Positions 1 to 10,320 of a DNA stretch of 64,000 nucleotides are shown here, one piece after another. Source of the DNA: Phyllostachys edulis (lineage: Eukaryota > Streptophyta > Magnoliopsida > Poales > Poaceae); NCBI GenBank assembly GCA_036346405.1, contig CM070561.1:9780441-9844440 (forward strand). The letters are read 5' to 3'. The translations under genes and the position numbers were made by a program. How positions within the stretch are numbered: the first letter of the stretch is position 1; every line of letters starts with the position of its first letter. Below the pieces are notes generated by a model. It worked only from the letters and a program-made list of their open reading frames with translations, was not told where the DNA came from and did no database searches.

Positions 1-607
1 CTACTACAACGCATAATGCTAACATAAAGCTTATTGTTTGCAAACCAGTTTTAAACCAGAAAATACATGGAAAAAAACCCAAAACATTCAGATTCAAAAG
101 CTCACGTGCCTGCATGCCCTCGCCAGTTGGCGTGGGTGAACTTCTAGTAAATATAATTCCCCCACGCAAGCACGATTTGGGCCAAAGCCCGACTCCAACC
201 CCCACACGTAGTCACGAGCAAGGATAGAAAACTCATATCGGCAAAATCCCGCCGAGGTCGGTAATGGTTACCTGGCTTCAGATCGGAAATCCCGGGAAAA
301 AGTCGGTCGAATTTTGTCTGAATAAATTTGAATTTGGGATGTAACAGCTGGAATTTTGAATTTTGAATTTGGAGTTTTCCGGCCGGTATTTAGAATCCCA
401 GTTCCCACTGGTAAGTCCGGTTACCGCCGGTAACTGGCGAATTTTTTCCCCTGGTCACGAGACCCACTCGGCCTCAACGCAATCTACTCTGATTCCTTCT
501 ACTGAAACCGAAAACTCCTCAAATAAATCAGACTGATTTTTGAGAGGAACTCTAAGAAACCGAACTCAACCCACAAGGAAAACAACGCAGAGAACCGACA
601 TAGAAAC
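1..607. other. Unassigned left edge, probably non-coding repeat DNA
   Basis: I recognise no gene here. The stretch has short internal repeats (ATTTTGAATTTTGAATTTGG near 351-370) and a small inverted repeat around 417-437 (CCGGTTACC facing GGTAACTGG). It lies just beyond the putative end of the copia LTR at 608, so it may be the sequence into which element A inserted, or part of another old repeat cut by the window edge. Confidence 0.35.
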
Positions 608-847
608 TGTTGAGGAACCGTCGCTGACGAGTCCAGTCAGATCGATCACCTTGTAGACAAAAGTAGAATCACACATACAAGTACAGAAAGTAAATTGACA
701 CAGAGATATGGGGGAGCTCTTTCTTTATTCCTCTTCTGTAAAAAGCACGTACAATGATTGGGGATCCCCTCCTATAAATAGACTAGAGACGGATGAGGAG
801 CCCACCATGTGCCAGGTCTGCATGGCCCAAGCCCAAGTTTCCCAACA
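608..847 (-). repeat. Putative 3' LTR of copia element A
   Basis: Read on the minus strand, an AAGGGGGAG polypurine tract (plus positions 848-856) is followed at once by TGTTGGGAAAC, the expected tract-to-LTR junction just past the RNase H end. A TATA-like TATTTATAG follows (plus about 771-785). The far end at 608 is chosen because the minus strand there reads CTCAACA, a plausible terminal CA. I found no matching 5' LTR on the other side of A, so this outer end and the LTR length are inferred only. Confidence 0.5.
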
Positions 848-2283
848 CTCCCCCTTGGGCACTCATCTGACATGTTCATGCCTCGTCAAAACCCCACAAA
901 AAACCCAGTGGGAAAAATTTGAAGAAAGAGTACATGATACATGTTCTGCTGCGTTGCACGAATTGTCTCATTAAAAATCTCAGTCGAGAAACTTCAGGAA
1001 AACTCGTCAAGAGAAAAAGAGTATAATCCACCCAATTTCATTTAATCTATAGGATTTATTCTTTAGGTACTCGATCTTCATGATTAAGTATTAATAATGA
1101 GTTCATGAAGGTCCCCCCCTGAGTTCTATATTTCTCTATTTCTCTAAGTCTCATCATTCCAATTCCATGTATGCACCTTTCAAAGCTAGATGCTGGAAGT
1201 GACTTAGTGAATAAATCTGCAAGATTTTCACATGACTTAGTATGCAGTACTTTAATTTTTTTCCATCTTTTGCAATTCATGAGCATAGAAGAACTTGGGG
1301 TTGATATGCTTTGTGAGATGACTCTTCACATAACCCATCTGCACTTGTGCAACACAAGCTGCATTATCTTCATAGATAATAGTGGAAGATTGCGCGGTAT
1401 TCAATCCACACGACTGCTGGATGTGGTGAATCATCTGTCAAAACCAATCACATTCTTGTGATGCCTCGTATAGTGCTATGATTTCCAAGTGGTTCATCGA
1501 AGTCGATACAAGACTTTGCTTAGACGATTTTCATAAAATTACAGTTCCACCACACAGGAATACATAGCCTATTTGTGACTTGGCTATATGTGGGTCCGAC
1601 AGGTACCCAACATCAGCATAGCCAGTCATAGTCAGGTATTGGTTATTTCTGTAGAACATGCCAAGGTCTTTGCTTCCTTGGAGGTATCGGAAGATGTCAT
1701 TTATTCCCTGTCAATGCTTTTTGGTAGGTTTTGCACTATACCTTGCTAATAGGTTTACGGTAGTTGCAATGTCCAGTCTAGTACAGTTTGTTAAATACAT
1801 GAGTGCTCCTATTGCACTTAAGTACGGGAATTCTGGTCCCAGGTCTTCCTCCCCCTCTTCTCTAGGTCTGTATAGATCCTTGTCTTGCTACAAGGATCTC
1901 TCGACCATCAGCACTTTCGAAGGGTATGCCTTTTCAAAGCCGAATCTTTCTAACACCTTTTGAGTGTAGGCTGACTGATGCACTAATATCCTTTAAAGGA
2001 TATGCTCAAGCTGCAAGCCTAGGCAATATTTGGTTTTACCCAAATCTTTCATTTCGAACTTTGACTCCAGGTAAGAGTTTACTTCCTTAATATCTTCCAA
2101 TGTTCCGATGATATTAAGATAATCTATATACACTGAGATTATACAAAATCCATTATGGGATTGTCGTATAAATACACAGGGACAATCCTCATTGTTTGTG
2201 TAGCCTTTCTTGCATAGAAAGTCACTCAAACGATTATACCATATTTTGTCTGATTGCTTAAGTCCGTACATTGATTTTTTGAG
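848..2283 (-). pseudogene. Copia element A: RNase H and C-terminal half of reverse transcriptase (broken)
   Basis: The minus strand encodes the end of a Ty1/copia polyprotein. RNase H is visible around 1056-1434, with YEDNAACVAQ, TKHINPKFFYAHELQ and the closing NLADLFTKSLP motif. The RT palm C-terminal part is at 1993-2283, with LKKSMYGLKQS and KTKYCLGLQLEH. The usual YVDD-type catalytic box reads YIDY (about 2121-2135), so a catalytic aspartate is lost. Frames change several times between 1434 and 1993, so the gene is dead. The wording of RNase H resembles the TAR-like copia lineage, a call from memory. The piece ends exactly at the CACTA insertion at 2284 and resumes at 5716. Confidence 0.85.
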
Positions 2284-2295
2284 CACTACTACAGA

Positions 2296-2575
2296 AAAGG
2301 TCTTCACAGACGGTTAAAAAATGTCATCACAGACGGTTTCGTGAGCCGTCTGAGTTTATGGGTCAGTAATGACATGAGGTCATCACAGACGATTTTCAAA
2401 CCGTCTGTGATGCATACTATCACAGACGGTTATTAACTCAGAACCGTCTGTGATAGTTGAATATCACAGATGGTTTGTAGATGAAAGATATCACAGACGG
2501 TTTGTAGATGAAACCATATGTTATAGTTGATGTATCACAGATGGTTTTTCTAAGGAACCATTTGTGATAGTTGTT
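2296..2575. repeat. Left subterminal repeat array of the CACTA element
   Basis: At least ten copies or half-copies of TCACAGACGGTT and its reverse complement AACCGTCTGTGA, often as facing pairs separated by 5-12 bases. In En/Spm-type elements such subterminal motifs bind the transposase; that role is inferred by family. Later copies near 2465-2570 have drifted (CACAGATGG, ACCATTTGTGA). Confidence 0.85.
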
Positions 2576-2625
2576 TCTCTATCAAATCTCTAAGCAGTGG
2601 CTGCTCTTGTGCCATTAAAACCAGC

Positions 2626-2628
<3 letters not shown>

Positions 2629-2667
<39 letters not shown>
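2629..2667. repeat. (AT)n microsatellite, left arm of foldback
   Basis: About 39 bases of uninterrupted alternating A and T. It pairs with the longer AT run in the right arm of the foldback. Confidence 0.95.
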
Positions 2668-2670
<3 letters not shown>

Positions 2671-2946
2671 TTGAGGCCTGAATTGACTAGTTAGCTTGCT
2701 TCATGCTCATCCTAAGCGCAGGTGAACGACCATTTTATCGAACTCGACACATTGGGTGTGCGATTTGCTTCATGCCAATCCTCTAGTGCCAAGTGCACAT
2801 GGAGGATTGGCATAAAGCAAATCGCATACTCCAGTATGTCAGGTTCGATGAAGTAGGTTGTGGTTCACCTATACGTTTAGGATGAAAGCCCAAGGAGCGA
2901 AGTTAGCTAGTGAATTTAGGCCTTGAGTTAGCTAACAAGGACTACG

Positions 2947-2950
<4 letters not shown>

Positions 2951-3005
<55 letters not shown>
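2951..3005. repeat. (AT)n microsatellite, right arm of foldback
   Basis: About 54 bases of alternating A and T. It is longer than its partner at 2629-2667, so the two arms have changed length independently. Confidence 0.95.
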
Positions 3006-3009
<4 letters not shown>

Positions 3010-3061
3010 TAAATATGAAGCCGGTTTTAAAGGCACAAGCAGGCAATGCTTAGAGATTTTA

Positions 3062-4030
3062 TAGAGAAGAGATCAGGATAAGAGGAAAGACTGAGGCAAG
3101 AATGGGTGTGTGTTGGTTCCTCATTCAGTACCCCACCCTGCACTTAATTTGCAGTTACCAAAGGGAGCATTTCAGGTAAGTACTACCACACAGAACATAT
3201 TGAATATATCCAATAGCACCAACATATAAGAAAAAGTAAACAAAAAATGGTATGTCTACAGACTGATAAACTAAAGATCAAAGTGACAACACCCATGAAC
3301 CACGACTGTCCATCCATTTTCCAAACCAACAGATGTAAACTACCATTCGCACCCACCATTATTTTTGCTCAATTAGAACACATGCCACGATAGCTCTTAG
3401 AGCACCAATCCATTCCAGTACGAGCACCAACACACCAATTAATAAATAATTGATGATCAGAGGCACAAGCCAGGTAAAAATTTCAGAAATGTGTATGTTA
3501 ATTGCACCTTTACAAATTAGCCTAACCTTTACAAATTTGAAAAGTTAATTGTAGCTTTCAAAAATAGAATACCATATAGATATACCAAAAGATTAGTTAC
3601 ATTTACAAAAATTTGTATGTGTACAGACTGATGTTTTGCCCCATATGAACCATATCTCATGAACCAACATCATGCACAGAGAACCCAACCATATCATCCA
3701 ACCATCACAGAACATCCACCATAGCCCACATCATTCATCACCCACATCACAGATCAAGGGGAGGGAAAGGGATAGAGAGTAAAGGGGAGTAGTTACCCCA
3801 GTGCAACTGGCAAATCATGCACTGGCAGTAGCTCACTACATCCATCTCCTTCATGTATGCATAAGTAACAACAACCCACATCAGTAAACAAGTCAAACTC
3901 AAACCCAAAAACTGAAGCAATAGAGAATGGAAAATGTGAAAATAATGTAGCCAGGGTCACGCACACCGGGGGGAGATGACGAAGAGAGGAAAGGTAGATC
4001 TGGCAGCGTGGAGGTGGATTTGGCTGAGGG
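3062..4030. other. CACTA interior, no recognisable gene
   Basis: AT-rich sequence between the foldback and the captured exons. I see no long frame, no transposase motif and no further subterminal repeats. It could be intron or UTR of a captured gene, but nothing proves that. Confidence 0.5.
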
Positions 4031-4330
4031 GGAGGTCGATTGGACCAACGGCGGTGGTAGTGTCATCGTAGTTGTGTCACGACAGTGACACTACACAGGA
4101 AACTCTTATCGTAAGAGTGTATTATGCAGTGAACCGTGGTGTCACAACCGGCGGCGACGGTAAGAAGGGCGGCGTCGATGACGGGGTCGGGGAGAAGGCG
4201 TGACTTGGGGGTGGCCATCGGGGAGGAGGCTTCGGGCGACGGTGTCGAGGTCTGGGGCACTCGGGTGGGGAGGGGAATGGGCGAGAGTAAGGGTGATGAA
4301 GAGTGATGAGTTAGGACGCAAACCCTAGCG
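4031..4330 (-). pseudogene. Possible captured first exon (hypothetical) in the CACTA element
   Basis: On the minus strand a GC-rich stretch starts after CTAGGGTTTGCGTCC, a common look for grass 5' leaders. It opens a short frame at 4260 beginning MPQTSTPSPEASSPMATPKS and closing at 4063. The GC content and Pro/Ser/Ala-rich wording differ from the AT-rich surroundings, which suggests captured host exon sequence. I do not recognise the protein, and 65 residues give no domain. It lies downstream of the F-box copy on the same strand but is separated from it by a cluster of CACTA repeats (4349-4451), so it may have come from a different gene. Confidence 0.35.
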
Positions 4331-4348
4331 AGCTCCTATTAATAAAGG

Positions 4349-4451
4349 GATATCACAGATGGTTCTATTATGGAACCGTCTGTGATATAGAACTGTCCAT
4401 GATATGGTCTCACATCACAGACGATTCCATAATAGAACTATCTGTGATAAT
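4349..4451. repeat. Internal cluster of CACTA subterminal-type repeats
   Basis: Three to four TCACAGATGGTT / AACCGTCTGTGA-type motifs, including ACATCACAGACGATTCC, lie far from either end. Such motifs normally occur only near termini. This suggests that the element is a fusion of two CACTA copies, or that a segment was added beyond an old end. Confidence 0.8.
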
Positions 4452-4553
4452 ATTCATACATAAATGCAAATTCAGAAGTACATATGACACATTCATATAT
4501 TAGTAAAGAATTATATATGAATATTTGTTAAAACTATGCTAAAACCGATAATT

Positions 4554-5209
4554 TTACGGCAAGTAGTTCAACACCTCTGTAAAGAACTTGGCATACTCAT
4601 GCCTAATCCTGCAGTCGTCGCTGCAGAAGACGACATAGTCGTCCCACCCTTTCATTATGCCGCAGCCGGTGCTCGTGCACGGTTGGCCGTCCTCCGACAG
4701 TGCCCACACCCGGCCCAGCGGCCTGGCCATCTTCTTCCACGCAGGTAGACCGCGGCCTTGTGGCCGGTGACGGCTGCCCGTTCAAGGCACACGAGGCTGT
4801 GCTACATGTCCTGGTGCGTGAAGACAAGCGGGAGGTCAACGATGAAGCAGGCCTCCGGGTTGCTGGCACTGGCCAGGTGGTTAACAACGGCGAGGTAACG
4901 CTCGTTGTCCAGCCACTTCAACGCCTCGTCCCGCTCCAGCGCCAAGCGTCTCCCCACGGTGCCCTTCTTGGACGCCTTGTACATGGCCTTGCAACTCCAA
5001 TATACATACGTGCACAATTCAAGACGTCATAATAAATAGTAGTACGTATTTTTGTAGGTATAAAAACGTACATATGTGGCTTGTAGGCTGCAGAGGTCAG
5101 ACATGGGCTGAGGAGAGCTCGTGGCCATGCGGCCGACAATGTCGACGACAACATCGTGAGGAAGAGTGATGGTAATCGCCGACCTCCTCACCTTGGTCAT
5201 CGTCGTCAT
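4554..5209 (-). pseudogene. Captured grass F-box family gene fragment (broken)
   Basis: The minus strand starts at ATG 5209 and reads an F-box-like N-terminus, including LPHDVVVDIVGRMA and SDLCSLQAT. After a probable short intron (about 4996-5066) it continues CKAMYKASKKGTVGRRLALE and RYLAVVNHLASASNPEACF. The last part, about 4554-4735, reads VWALSEDGQPCTSTGCG and FCSDDCRIRHEYAKFF, a Cys/His C-terminal motif found with this F-box type in grasses. F-box proteins are substrate adaptors of SCF ubiquitin ligases. The copy is dead: there is an in-frame TAG near 4802, a frame change near 4738, and the middle of the protein looks deleted. It is cargo within the CACTA, not a host gene in place. The family call is from memory. 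Confidence 0.7.
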
Positions 5210-5454
5210 GCTTCGTGATCGCTGCGTATACGTATGATCAATACCGTGAGTAGAGCGATGGGAGGTGCATATAGAGTGATGTTCGAATGATTATCTTCGA
5301 TGGTAGATTATCCTTTTTATAAAACAAGGAATAAATTTGGTGCGTGAGATGAAGAGACGTATTGGGGAGCCAAAGCGGCATTAATGCGAGCAAACAGATG
5401 CATCGGTGATGACGGGGACGAAGAAACTCATTGGGGAGCTAAAGCGATATTATC

Positions 5455-5690
5455 ACAGATGGTTATAGTTAAAAACCGTCTGTGAAGTCTACAATTATCA
5501 TAGACGGTTCGTGTTCAGAATCATCTGTGATAGTTCATAGACAGTTTTAAACCTGAATCATCTATGATATTACCTTTTCATAGACGGTTTTTAGCGCAGC
5601 CAATAGCACAGACGATCGGTAAACCAAAACTGTCTATGATTGTATTTAATACAAACGGTTTTGGTAAACTGTCTGTGATGAGGCGTCCAG
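5455..5690. repeat. Right subterminal repeat array of the CACTA element
   Basis: Repeated TCACAGATGGTT, AACCGTCTGTGA, TCATAGACGGTT and AACTGTCTGTGATG motifs in both orientations, ending about 20 bases before the terminal CACTACTACAAAATGG inverted repeat. Confidence 0.85.
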
Positions 5691-5715
5691 TATTAACCAT
5701 TTTGTAGTAGTGGAG

Positions 5716-5733
5716 TTTCATGTTGTACATATT
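5716..5733 (-). pseudogene. Copia element A: short RT fragment between two insertions
   Basis: Only about 18 bases of A survive between the CACTA and element B, including one ATATT target duplication (5729-5733). On the minus strand they supply the residues MYNMK, which join the preceding exon-like piece (at 16884) to LKKSMYG on the far side of the CACTA. The two insertions therefore hit the RT gene only about 13 bases apart. Confidence 0.85.
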
Positions 5734-7457
5734 TGAGAGACCATGTGGTCGTGTCTCCATGAAAGTGATGAGTAATTGACAAAGGTTTTAGGTCACCGAG
5801 TTTGGTTTGTGTGGTCGGACCTTGTCGTTATGTGGTTCACGATTTTCGTGAAGTCATTCTCGAGCCGTCAGAAAATCGAACGACCGGCGTGTTATGGGCG
5901 ATGACGATCCGCAGGCGGTTGTACCGATTGGTAAATGGCGTTGAAGAATTCCAGAGAAGTTGTTTTTCGTGTTTCGGTCTTCATTGGAAATCGAACGACC
6001 GCAGTATTGGAGCCAGACGACCGAGTGCGTTGATCCGCCGGTAACATGGCGGTTGTACCGATTGTATTGTGAGTTTCGCCATTTTGGTGATTTGAGTTTT
6101 GGGATAGGTCATATCCAGTGTGTTCATGCATATGTGTTGCATATTGCATGTTTGAGCTAACGTTAGGTCAAGTTGTGAAGAACTTGTTCCCTGCTTCGTG
6201 TTTCTTGTCTGTGGTCGCAGGACGCCGAGCGGAGTCGTGGCGAGACACGGTGGATCGGACTAGGCGCAGTGGCGCCGAGGTCGAACGGTCGATGTGTCAA
6301 GACGACGTGGACTCGAGGTGGTTGCGAGGCGGCGAGACAAGGAGCGCGAAGCTTCTGGAAGGTCGTAAGGGCGACCGGAAATTCGCAAGGCCGCACAAGC
6401 GGGCGTCTCCGTTGACTTAGCGGGCGAACGGGAGGAGACCCGTTAGCCAAGGCTATATAAAGGATTGAGGGGCTGCATGCCCTCTTGAGCACCGGAAAAG
6501 GAATTAGGGTTTGCTAGAGTCAAAAGAGTCTTTAGTGGTCGTTTTTGCTTTTAGGCTTTAGTGGTTGAGAGTGTTGGTGGAGGCAGTGGGTGCTCCTCGC
6601 TTGTTCCCTTTGTAGCTCTCCCATGTGAGTTCTTGGCTTAGGAGAGGGAGAGGATGGTTTGGTGAACTTGTAATCATTCCTCTTGTTTTAATGTCCATGC
6701 GTATGGGGATGTATCTCTTTGTATTTCGCTCTTGATTCAATGAATGGAAATCAAGTTTTCTTCTATTCGTGTTTCTCGCTCTTCGCTCTCCTTTTTGTGA
6801 TTTTTGGGGCTTTCTTCAATTCGGGAGTTTTTGCTTGGTTCTTCCTCTTGATCTTGCTTGCTGGGACATGTGAGAACCTATCTAAGGTCATCTAGATCAT
6901 CATCCACCCACGAGCAAGTCGTTAGATCAAGTTTTGTTTTTGTCCGCTTTTGAACCCACCTTCGCTCAAATGCAAAAGGATAGGAACCTTGGCATGGATC
7001 TCTGAAATCGTTGCTTGGAATAGGTTCCTAATATCTTCGTGAAGGTGTGGTTCAATTTTGGTCAAGTTTGGCCGCCAGAGATCAAAAGTTACGTTGATTT
7101 TGGTTTTGAAACCCGAAGCGGATTTTGCTCGCTCCAGACAATCGGATGAACCTGGCTTAACATGCGGTTGTAGTCGATCTGCGGTACAACCGCCGCTTGT
7201 TCGCGGTTCTAGCCGATCATGCAGACAACCGCCGCTTGTTCGCGGTTGTACCGATTGTCCCGATTTGTTCGTAACTTCTGCTTTTTGTTTGTCGAAATGT
7301 GGGGGTGAGGTGGATTCAACATAAGACTTCCTCTCAGGCTTAATCTTTGATCTTCATAGCTCTCATAGCTATTGGAGTGATTTACAAGTTGAATCCATTC
7401 TTTGCGAAAAAGATTAGGTGCTCCTATTCACCCCCTCTAGTCGCCTTTCGGTCCTTC
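5734..7457 (+). repeat. 5' LTR of element B
   Basis: Starts TGAGAGACCATGTGG and ends GGTCCTTCA (TG...CA). It is about 1.72 kb and matches 15161-16878 along its length with scattered substitutions and many 1-5-base indels. A TATA-like GGCTATATAAAGG (about 6450-6462) fits a promoter. Repeated GCGGTTGTACCGATTG motifs occur near 5915, 6050 and 7160-7260. Confidence 0.93.
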
Positions 7458-7458
7458 A

Positions 7459-7473
7459 ATTGGTATCGAGCCG
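7459..7473 (+). other. Primer-binding site of element B
   Basis: TTGGTATCGAGCCGG, two bases after the LTR end. It resembles the usual plant site complementary to initiator methionine tRNA (TGGTATCAGAGCC) with one base missing. Confidence 0.8.
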
Positions 7474-7518
7474 GTTAGCTCTTTTCAATAGATCTTAACC
7501 GTCTCAAGAGCCGTGGCG

Positions 7519-9945
7519 ATGGACAAGTACTCAATTGCCGCCTGCTGATGGCATCGACACCCTCCGAAGAGCCGAATGGAGACATACATCCAGCCTGGGG
7601 TATGCCATCCGCGAAAGGTCAAGGTTCGATTATTTGTTCTCGCCGATGAGAACATCAATGTCGGAACATGGTTGATGTTGAGGCAAATGCAAAGGCAAGG
7701 AACATCATCATCCGTGGTTTGAGTCAGAGCGAGTTTGACCAAGATATCTCAATTGTCGTCCGCTTATTTACATCCGGGTGACCTCGACGATACCATGAGG
7801 GCACCACCAGATCAAGACGATGCACGACAGACCGGCTCAAACGAGAATACAACAAATTTGAGATGCTTGTCGGTGAGTCCCTAGATGAGTGCTTCAGACG
7901 CTTTCACAAGATCTTGAGCAACCTCCGAGCGGTTGGTCTCACATACCCCGACTCGGACAACGCTCGCCGATGCTCACAAGACTTGATCTTCGTGGTTTGG
8001 GAAATGAAAGTGACTACCATCAAGGACACCACGGACCTCTCGACCTTGACTCTTGATGCGCCAGATACTGCCTCAAGACTCACGAGATTGACATTGTCTC
8101 TCGAAAGTCGAAGTCACGGCCGATGGCCCTAGTCACCAATCCCGCCTCGCTTCACGGTTCTCTTGTCGATTCTTGTGTGGTTTCTCCTTGTCTTCTCTCA
8201 GGACATAATCGATGCTCGCTAGAGCAACTTGAGGATGAGCAAATGCCCTCCTAGCTCGGAAGTTTTCTCATGCTTACAAGAGGAGGAGGGATGTAAAGAG
8301 AGGAGGACCCGTGATTTGCTTCGAGTGTGGTGGCCCCAACCACATCCGAGCAACCGCCCTAAGCCGGAGAAGGGCAAGAACGACTACGGCGGTTCGGGCA
8401 AGAACGACTACACCGACAAGAACTGCAACAAGAAGCCTCCACTCAGACGCCCAAAGAAGAAGAAGTTCCGCAACTTCAAAAGCTAAGAAGCTCTTCCACG
8501 CGGCCTCACCGCTTTTCGACGACCTCGACCTCGCCGAGGTGGAGGGATGGAGCGACGATGACGGATCGGGTGACCAAGAGTCCAAGGATGGCGGCGACGA
8601 CTTCTCCCAAGATGTGCTTCATGGCCCTCGAGGGCGAACTTCGCCGACAATGAGTCAGACTCCGACTCGGACGAGGTAGATCCCACCTACGAACATTTCA
8701 ATCATGCTTTTCTTAAGCTAGGAGGTTTTCATGCTAAAGCTAAGGCTAGGTGTGCTGAGTTAGAGAAGGAAATAGATAGACCGTCACTAGAGATTATTGC
8801 TCTTACATCCGCTTCCTTCTAGTGATGATTGTGATACATGCTCGCTTTGTCAAGTTGATATGGAGAAGTTAAGGACCTCACATGATAGTGTGTCCTCCTA
8901 ACTTGATAGTGTTAAGGTGGAGAATGTTAGTCGCTTGTCGAGTTAGAGTTGAGTAGGATGGTCATACCCTACTTATTATCGATGAGACTACTTCTCCCAC
9001 CTCGTGTGAGGGTAAGGACATTGTCGCTAGAGGATCTTATGCCATGCTTCTTGATCCGCTCGAGTCTTGTGAAAATTGCAATAACTTGAAGATGAACTTA
9101 AAACGGGCAGATCATAAAATTGTCAACTACAAGCTTTTTTACTTGAGCCGATTGTTTCATGCTTAAACCGCCCTAAGTTAATCAATAACTTGAGGTCGTC
9201 TCCAAACAGTTTCAAGATATGATTGATCATGAAAGGAAGATGGCTCGCTTTGCTTCTAAGGACCCCGTTAGCTCACCATGCATTAAGTGTAACAAACTAA
9301 AATCGACTTGATTGCTTTGGATGAGAAATGTGTGAAGCTAACTAAGGACCTTCTAGAGAAGTCACATTGTGCTTGCAATATGATTGTGGAGAAGGGGAGA
9401 AGCCCTGTGGTAAGGATGAGACGCTTAGCAACGTGAACCAACCGGCTAGCGAGAGGATCGTCCCCTCGAGTCGGCCAGGCGTGCACAAGCCATTCTTCCC
9501 TCTCTCTTTGGTTCTTCTTTTGCTCCCTTACCTTCGCCGCCTCTTCTTCCCCGCTTCTTCTTGCACCTCTCTCTTTCGGGAGTGTCAAGACTTTATGAAC
9601 ACTCTCGAGAGATTTGTAGGAGGCAAGAAGAAGCTCAATCTTATTCTAGACCAATCTAAGATCCGCAGATTTAATCGTGGTCTAGGATATGACTTCTCCG
9701 AGGACATGAGGAAGCACCCACCGCCGTGCTCGCACTCCATAGCACTGTGTGTGATCGAGATCGAGCCTGTGACCGAGAAAGTCCATTTCAAGTCAGCGGG
9801 CTATGTCCAGGGATTTCGACAAGAAGGTAATTTCACATGCGCTTCTACCTCTCGTAAGGTGAAGTATCATTGCACCTTCTGCCGGAAGGATGGACACACA
9901 ACGATCGATGCTTCAGCGCCAAGATCGCACAGAGACCTATGTTGA
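7519..9945 (+). pseudogene. Element B Gag (frameshifted)
   Basis: The likely start is ATG 7519 (MDKYS). Gag forms the particle that packages element RNA. Recognisable parts are a capsid-like segment (about 7863-8130, with ESLDECFRRFHKILSNLRAV), a zinc-knuckle-like ICFECGGPNHIRAT (about 8311-8352), an acidic stretch, then a region rich in CxxC pairs and coiled-coil spacing (about 8700-9400: CDTCSLC, CENCNNL, CIKCNKL). A second knuckle-like YHCTFCRKDGH lies at about 9868-9900. This order closely matches the Gag of element D. The frame breaks roughly every 80-190 codons by single-base changes, so the gene is inactive or the sequence contains base-calling errors. Confidence 0.75.
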
Positions 9946-10320
9946 GTCTCTTAGGCGATTGTGGTCGGCCCTGCACCTTGAGTGCACCTAAGACCAACAC
10001 GAGGTCTAGACTTGTTTCTTCCGATGGGTTTGTGCAAAGATCGAGGACTTGGTTTTTCCGAAGTTTTCGTTTTCGCCCTCATGTCGCTTTCGACCGTGAC
10101 TTCCGCCGCCCCGAGGGTAGATCTCGTTTTCCCCATCGAGATAGATACTCATGGCGTGTTCAAGATGTTGCGGTGTTCGACTCGCTCCTTCAGAAAGGGC
10201 CGGACCCAAAGAATGCCTTCGGTCTACTCTTAGACCTTTCGCTTTGAGTGACAGAGAGCGAGGGTAGATAGAGGTCACGGGCTTGACTACTTCATCCGCC
10301 GACGTGTTATTCAAGATTGG

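Larger units (their letters stand above)
2583..3061. repeat. Long imperfect foldback (hairpin) inside the CACTA element
   Basis: The outer arms are CAAATCTCTAAGCA (2583-2596) and TGCTTAGAGATTTT (about 3046-3059). Pairing continues inwards through an (AT)n block on each side, CTTGAGGCCTGAATT facing AATTTAGGCCTTGAG, and a near-perfect core near 2757-2826 in which GCGATTTGCTTCATGCCAAT faces ATTGGCATAAAGCAAATCGC. The loop is only about 20 bases (about 2781-2801). A transcript would fold into a roughly 480-nt hairpin with about 230-nt arms, the kind of structure that yields small RNAs or young MIRNA-like loci. Confidence 0.85.
2284..5712. mobile_element. Non-autonomous CACTA (En/Spm, DTC) transposon
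   Basis: The element starts CACTACTACAGAAAAGG and ends with the reverse complement of CACTACTACAAAATGG. It is flanked by a 3-bp target duplication GAG (2281-2283 and 5713-5715), as expected for CACTA transposons. Both ends carry arrays of TCACAGACGGTT / AACCGTCTGTGA subterminal repeats. At 3.4 kb it has no transposase-like reading frame and so needs a helper. Its cargo is a large foldback and a rearranged F-box gene copy. It sits inside the RT of copia A; joining the two sides with one GAG restores the RT frame across the LKKSMYG motif. Confidence 0.93.

Noticed and set aside
1171..1461. Plus-strand frames over the left copia fragment
   Set aside because: They are the complement of the RNase H coding strand, which shows real motifs on the minus strand.
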